Origin: Margaritifera margaritifera
Lineage: Eukaryota > Mollusca > Bivalvia > Unionida > Margaritiferidae
Length of the DNA: 64,000 nt
Reading direction: 5' to 3'
Assembly (NCBI GenBank): GCA_029931535.1
Contig: JAQPZY010001432.1
Location: 1,816,001-1,880,000 of the forward strand
This document shows positions 58,975-64,000 of this stretch, in pieces. The position numbers were made by a program, and so were the translations under genes. The first letter of the stretch is position 1; the number at the start of each line of letters is the position of its first letter. A model generated the notes under the pieces. The model worked only from the letters and a program-made list of their open reading frames with translations, was not told the DNA's origin and did no database searches.

Positions 58975-59222
58975 AGTCACCTGTTTACAAAACTTTGGCT
59001 CCCCATGTTTCCAGACATGGCTCACCAGATCTATGTAGCATATACAAGCAGAATTACACATTATCTCCCTTTGACACCTGGTTAAAGGTCATTGGCAATA
59101 AACATGTATTAAGGTGAAGAATATCATATCTAATTGCCCCAGATCTTCTAAATGGAGACCATTTATTTCCAATGCCCATTTGACTGTTCCAGCTTTTTAA
59201 TCTTTGTAAAAGCCAAATCAAT

Positions 59223-59443
59223 TACCGTCTATACTCATATATAAGCCAGGTCCAAATGCAAACAACATAGACCCTTATCTGCCAGTGCATAATGCGCCGG
59301 CAGATCAGGGTCTATGTTGTTTGTTCTACTGATTAGTCCTTACAAACTGCACAGACCGAGTTCTGCTGTCACATTATGCATGGGCAGATCTGGGTCTATG
59401 CAGTTTGCTGTTGTTATAGGTTTATACGCGAGAGTATATGGTA
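59223..59443 (+). mobile_element. PAL-MITE copy, full length (first of adjacent pair)
   Basis: 221 bp, TACCGTCTATACTCATATAT to GAGAGTATATGGTA. Confidence 0.94.
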
Positions 59444-59448
59444 CTATC

Positions 59449-59670
59449 TACAGTATACTTGCTTATATGTTGTGTCCATCTGCAAACAGCATCATAGACC
59501 CTGATCTGCTGTTGCATAATGCACCAGCAGACCAGGTTCTATGTTGTTTGTTCTACTGATTAGTCCTAACAAACTGCATAGATCCAGATCTTCTGGAGCA
59601 TTATGTGATGGCAGATCTGGGTCTATGCAGTTTGCAGTTGGATCTGACTTATAAGCAAGTATCTATTGTA
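59449..59670 (+). mobile_element. PAL-MITE copy, full length (second of adjacent pair)
   Basis: 222 bp, TACAGTATACTTGCTTATAT to GCAAGTATCTATTGTA. It lies 5 bp after the previous copy in the same orientation but is more diverged and has subfamily-B-like ends. Confidence 0.9.
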
Positions 59671-60239
59671 ATAATGCTAGCCAGAGTGTCATTTCATGTT
59701 TTCTATATGACATTACCTGCACTTATCATTACCGGGATGACCAATTAACCAATACAAATCCATATCTACCTTTGAGTCCATATAAACATCTTTTTAATGT
59801 ATAAAATCTGTTGCCTTTTTTCACAGTCAGATTGTTTTTTGTTAATGATTAATTTGTAAAATTGGCTCATTTTATAAAGATCCTCATTCAAACTTTTTTA
59901 TAAAAAAATATTTCCAAACTTTATTATTATTTCTCAATATTTAAATGCAAAATACATGCCTGTAATTTTGCCTAAAAGCTTTTCTGGCAACAAAGTAAAA
60001 CTTTCTGTGACATTATCAAGACATTATAGATATTTATTATTATAGATAAATGGAAAGATAAATAAAGGTTTTAGGTGTAACACTAAAATCACACATGACT
60101 GGTGATAAAGAAATAAAAAGCAAAATCTTGGTATAATTTCCATCGAAAATCAATTTAAATAATGTAAAAAGGATCAATATACTAACAAGCATGTTTTTTT
60201 CCAAAGGCTTGAGTCTTAATTTGTTTTTAGGTAAAATGC

Positions 60240-61500
60240 CTTTAATGTTAATAATCTATTTAATGATTATTTAGACCTATAGTTTAATAATTATTTAGAC
60301 CTATAGTTTAATGATTATTTAGAACTGTAGTATAATGATTATTTAGACCCAGAGTTTAATGATTATTTAGACCCACAGTTTAATGATTATTTAGACCCAT
60401 AGTTTATTGATTATTTAGACCCACAGTTTAATGATTATTTAGACCCATAGTTTAATGATTATTTAGACCTGTAGTTTAATGATTATCTGGACCCACAGTT
60501 TAATGATTATTTAGACCTGTAGTTTAATGATTATTTAGACCCATAGTTAAATGATTATTTAGACCCATAGTTTAATGACTATTTAGACCTGTAGTTTAAT
60601 GATTATTTAGACCTATAGTTTAGACCTATACTCTAATGATTATTTAGATGTATAGTATAATGATTATTTAGACCTGTAGTTTAATGATTATTTAGACCTG
60701 TAGTTTAATGATTATTTAGACCCATAGTTTAATGATTTAATGATTATTTAGACCTAGTGTTTAATGATTATTTAGACCTGTAGTTTAATGATTATTAAGA
60801 CCTATAATTTAATGATTATTTAGACCTGTAGTTTAATGATTATTTAGACCTGTAGTTTAATGATTATTTAGACCCATAGTTAAATATTTAATGATTATTT
60901 AGACCTGTAGTTTAATGATTATTTAGACCTGTAGTTTAATGATTATTTAGACCTATAGTTTAATGATTTAATGATTATTTAGACCTATAGTTTAATGATT
61001 ATTTAGACCTGTAGTTTAATGATTATTTAGACCTATAGTTTAATGATTTAATGATTATTTAGACCTATAGTTAAGACCTATAGTTTAATGATTTAATGAT
61101 TATTTAGACCTGTAGTTTAATGATTATTTAGACCTGTAGTTTAATGATTATTAAGACCTATAGTTTAATGATTTAATGATTATTTAGACCTATAGTTAAG
61201 ACCTATAGTGTAATGATTTAATGATTATTTAGACCTATAGTTTAGACCTATAGTTTAATGATTATTTAGATGTATAGTTTAATGATTATTTAGACCTGTA
61301 GTTTAATGATTATTTAGACCTATAGTTTAATGATTTAATGATTATTTAGACCTATAGTTTAATGATTATTAGACCTGTAGTTTAATGATTATTTAGGTCT
61401 CTAGTTTAATGATTATATAGACCTCTAGTTTAATGATTATTTAGACCTATATTTTTAATGATTATTTAGACCTGTAGTTTAATGATTATTTAGACCCATT
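60240..61500. repeat. 24-bp satellite, about 50 copies
   Basis: The unit is TTTAATGATTATTTAGACCT then GTAG, with CCATAG, CTATAG and CTGTAG endings. The first units favour CCCATAG/CCCACAG. Later units carry an extra TTTAATGA that marks larger blocks repeated several times (about 60950-61340). Confidence 0.96.
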
Positions 61501-61832
61501 CTGATAATACAAAGAACTTTTTGTGAAAATAAACAAAACTTTACCCTAACTAAATGTCTAAGTTCACATACCTATTTTGGCTAGAGATAAAGTCATTATG
61601 CCATATTTCTTTTTCTTTCTTTCTATTATACCTTCAAATACTGCAGTCTGAATGGTTTTAAAGTGGTTATAATAATTACATCTTATGGAAAAATATTCAA
61701 AATCTGGTTAATACCCAATATTCATACAGGTATATGCACTAGTTTTGTACATGTTTTTATTGATAGTGAAATGTATTACAATACAAATATTTGTAAAGTT
61801 TCCATCTTTATGCTTAAATCAATTTAATTTTT

Positions 61833-62029
61833 AAGGAAGTCATGGTGGCTGAGAGATTAGCATGCTGGACTCATGACCAAAAGAATCTGGGTTTGAATCC
61901 AACCATCAGATCAGCTCAGGTGGGCTACTGTGGTGTTTCCTTGGGTCAGGCATTTTACTCCAATTGCCTCGGCAGTAAATAAGGTACTTATGTTGCTGTG
62001 CCATAAAACACCAAATAAAACCAAACCAA
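61833..62029 (+). mobile_element. tRNA-derived SINE (family 1), complete
   Basis: The head is GTGGCTGAGAGATTAGCATG, then ACTCATGACCAAAAGAATCT and B box GGGTTTGAATCCAACC. The body has GGTGTTTCCTTGGGTCAGGC and CCTCGGCAGTAAATAAGG. The tail is TGTTGCTGTGCCATAAAACA then CCAAATAAAACCAAACC. This copy is the reference for the uninterrupted order. Confidence 0.9.
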
Positions 62030-62279
62030 CTTATTAACAGCCATTCCAAAATGATGATTGATTACAGCAAAGAAAGACAGTGTTAAGAGGAAGAATAGGA
62101 ACAAGTCAAATTGATAAATATGTGGAATCACACCAATGACCAAATTAGGAACTTAACAATCATCACATGAGCAAAAGGTGTATAAGATTTTTGTTTCATA
62201 TTTATTTTGGTGCTTATTTTTGCCACAAAAAATAGGAGTCTGGTGTGTGCTTATATTCACAATACACTTATTTTCACAT

Positions 62280-62370
62280 ACAGGGGAACCCCGCTATTAT
62301 GCCCTTCATTATAACATGAATTCAAACATAACAGTCACATCATATCTCCTGAATTTTTTTCTTAGATGTC
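62280..62370. mobile_element. Possible pogo-like MITE end
   Basis: CAGGGGAACCCCGCTATTAT, then TTCATTATAACATGAATTCA: like the 31691 element terminus. No partner end found. Confidence 0.45.
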
Positions 62371-63318
62371 TTTTATTACCTGACACTATTCAAAACATCA
62401 GCCAAGCTGACAAACAGATAAAAATAATCGTTAAATTTCAGAAACTTATAGCTTACAGAGCATAATTAATATTCTTACATAGCAATGATTAATTATCATT
62501 GAGCATGGGGCTATCTGAATCCTGATTGTTATATAAATTGGCAGGTAGAATAATCATTACTATACATTTATTCTCCCCTCCCGCCAAAACTTGTACACAC
62601 ATTCATCGAATTTTGTATCATTCTTGCCATACTGCAGTTTGGTACATAATGTGGTCAGCCCCTATATTTGCTTATCATGCCGATTTTACCGTGTCAGTCT
62701 TACAACTGATACAAATATGAACTACAATATTTCTCAAAGATCAAACAGGAAAAATTACAAAGAAAGGAAAAGTTTAACTCGTTGCTATTTACAGTTAAAA
62801 TTTTGAAGCAAAGTGAATTGAGACTTAGCTTTTAATAGCAATGACATTCATACAAATACCTGATGAGACTTTTTTGAAATCTATTGATCAAAAATTAGTC
62901 AATGGTCCGATCTTCCCACCCCTTGAACTGGTACTTTATCCTATTTTTCCAAAAATATCTGTCCAGGAGTGGGAAGGTCAGAAGAAACTCGGACCAATCA
63001 GAAATGACCAATGGTGGTTGGCATAAAATCTTAATTCATACATTTTTCATTGGCATCTATTTTTATTTCTTAGAAAAGAGCATCTACAGCAGTACATACA
63101 TTTGTAGATTTTGGAAAGATCCTATTGTTTCTACAGAAGACTCATTGACCATTGCGTCTTTGAATTCACGATTTAAAACAACCATGAAATCCATTAAAAT
63201 TGGTACCCCACAACAAATTGTGAATTAACAGCATAAGTTTAACAAAATAAAATATAAAAAAATCAGAAGAAACTTATGCACAAATGGACTTAAATAAATG
63301 ATGCTCCATTCTAAATAG
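62371..63318. other. No gene seen
   Basis: Overlapping plus frames at 62841-63228 show no domain that I know and are not called. Confidence 0.45.
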
Positions 63319-63497
63319 TACCGTCTATACTCGCGTATAAGCTGGTTCCAAATCCAGATCAGGGTCTATGTTGTTTGTTCTACTGATTAGTCCTTACAAA
63401 CTGCACAGACCCAGATCTGCTGGCACATTGTGCTATGGCAGATCTGAGTCCCTGCAGTTTGCAGTTGGTATTGGCTTATACACGAGTACATACGGTA
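63319..63497 (+). mobile_element. PAL-MITE copy lacking half of palindrome 1
   Basis: 179 bp, TACCGTCTATACTCGCGTAT to GAGTACATACGGTA. The left stem and loop of palindrome 1 are deleted (TCCAAATCCAGATCAGGGTC). Palindrome 2 is intact. Confidence 0.93.
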
Positions 63498-64000
63498 TAC
63501 ATTCTTCCAAGTTTTGCAATGAAAAGAGCATCTTTGCTAGGTTAGGGTCCTCAATCCATTTCATTTCACACTGACCCTTGGCATATGTAGTTAACTACAA
63601 CAGTATTTTGAATAAATGCCTTAAGGCAGATAAAAGAGTTACTCCCTGTAACAAGTGAAACCACTTGACTAATCAAACAGCTTATTACACATGTTTGGTA
63701 TTCAATACGGTGACTTCTATGATGCCCACATGCCTTGACTCAAAAGAAAAATCTTGTGTGTGAATGGTTCAATATTAGAGAAACTGACCTGCTGTTGTCT
63801 ATGGAGGTTGAAATTATTTGCATCATCTATACAGGTAAATGTAACAAGCAATCTGATTGGATCAGTTTCTTGTGATAGATGATGTTGCAGCTAGCTACAT
63901 ATACCACGGTTTGATGTGGAACAAAGTGGATTGATAACTCTTGGCTAGCAACATTGTAAAAAGAGATGATAAGAAATTTATTTTAAAAACCACAAAAATT
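63498..64000. other. No gene seen
   Basis: AT-rich sequence to the end of the window; no exon or repeat recognised. Confidence 0.45.

Noticed and set aside
62841..63228. Overlapping plus frames near the window end as a gene or upstream STPG2 exon
   Set aside because: Wrong strand for STPG2, no PG motif and no domain recognised.

Overview
This window is animal nuclear DNA: A+T-rich, almost empty of coding sequence, and packed with transposon relics, SINEs, microsatellites and minisatellites. Several dispersed repeats (7500-7905, 29600-29875, 38430-39240, and a tRNA-derived SINE with an AAACC-type tail) look like families I associate with mollusc genomes, bivalves especially. A bivalve or other mollusc is therefore my best guess, but the species cannot be fixed from the sequence.

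Only one cellular gene is supported. Four minus-strand exons (56711-56824, 55876-56035, 40167-40420, 8313-8496) join in frame through canonical splice sites and encode a run of sperm-tail PG-rich repeats. They best match STPG2. Introns are 675 bp, about 15.5 kb and about 31.7 kb. The 5' and 3' ends of the gene lie outside the window or were not recognised. Two decayed non-LTR retrotransposon coding relics were found: an RNase H domain at about 1030-1925 (minus) and a reverse transcriptase at 10612-11725 (plus).

The rest is repeats. The dominant one, called PAL-MITE here, is a 221-bp element ending in TACCGTATATACTCGCG inverted repeats with TA target duplications. Inside it are two adjacent, related palindromes of about 63 bp. 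About 25 complete or partial copies are present. A second MITE family (about 190 bp, ends TACAGTRCTCCCTCATTATA) has about ten sites. Both families have grown internal tandem arrays: a 38-bp satellite of about 26 units sits inside one PAL-MITE (11743-12950), and 43-bp and 92-bp arrays come from the second family.

Other arrays are the 4-bp (180-765), 26-bp (6523-7013), about 53-bp (42478-42956), 33-bp (43716-44138), 54-bp (52490-53275) and 24-bp (60240-61500) repeats. Many long open frames here are simply tandem repeats without stop codons, or translations of PAL-MITE copies, and are not genes. I saw no rRNA, stand-alone tRNA gene, CRISPR array, virus or novel multi-gene system. The most notable structure is the palindromic MITE and its conversion into satellite DNA.
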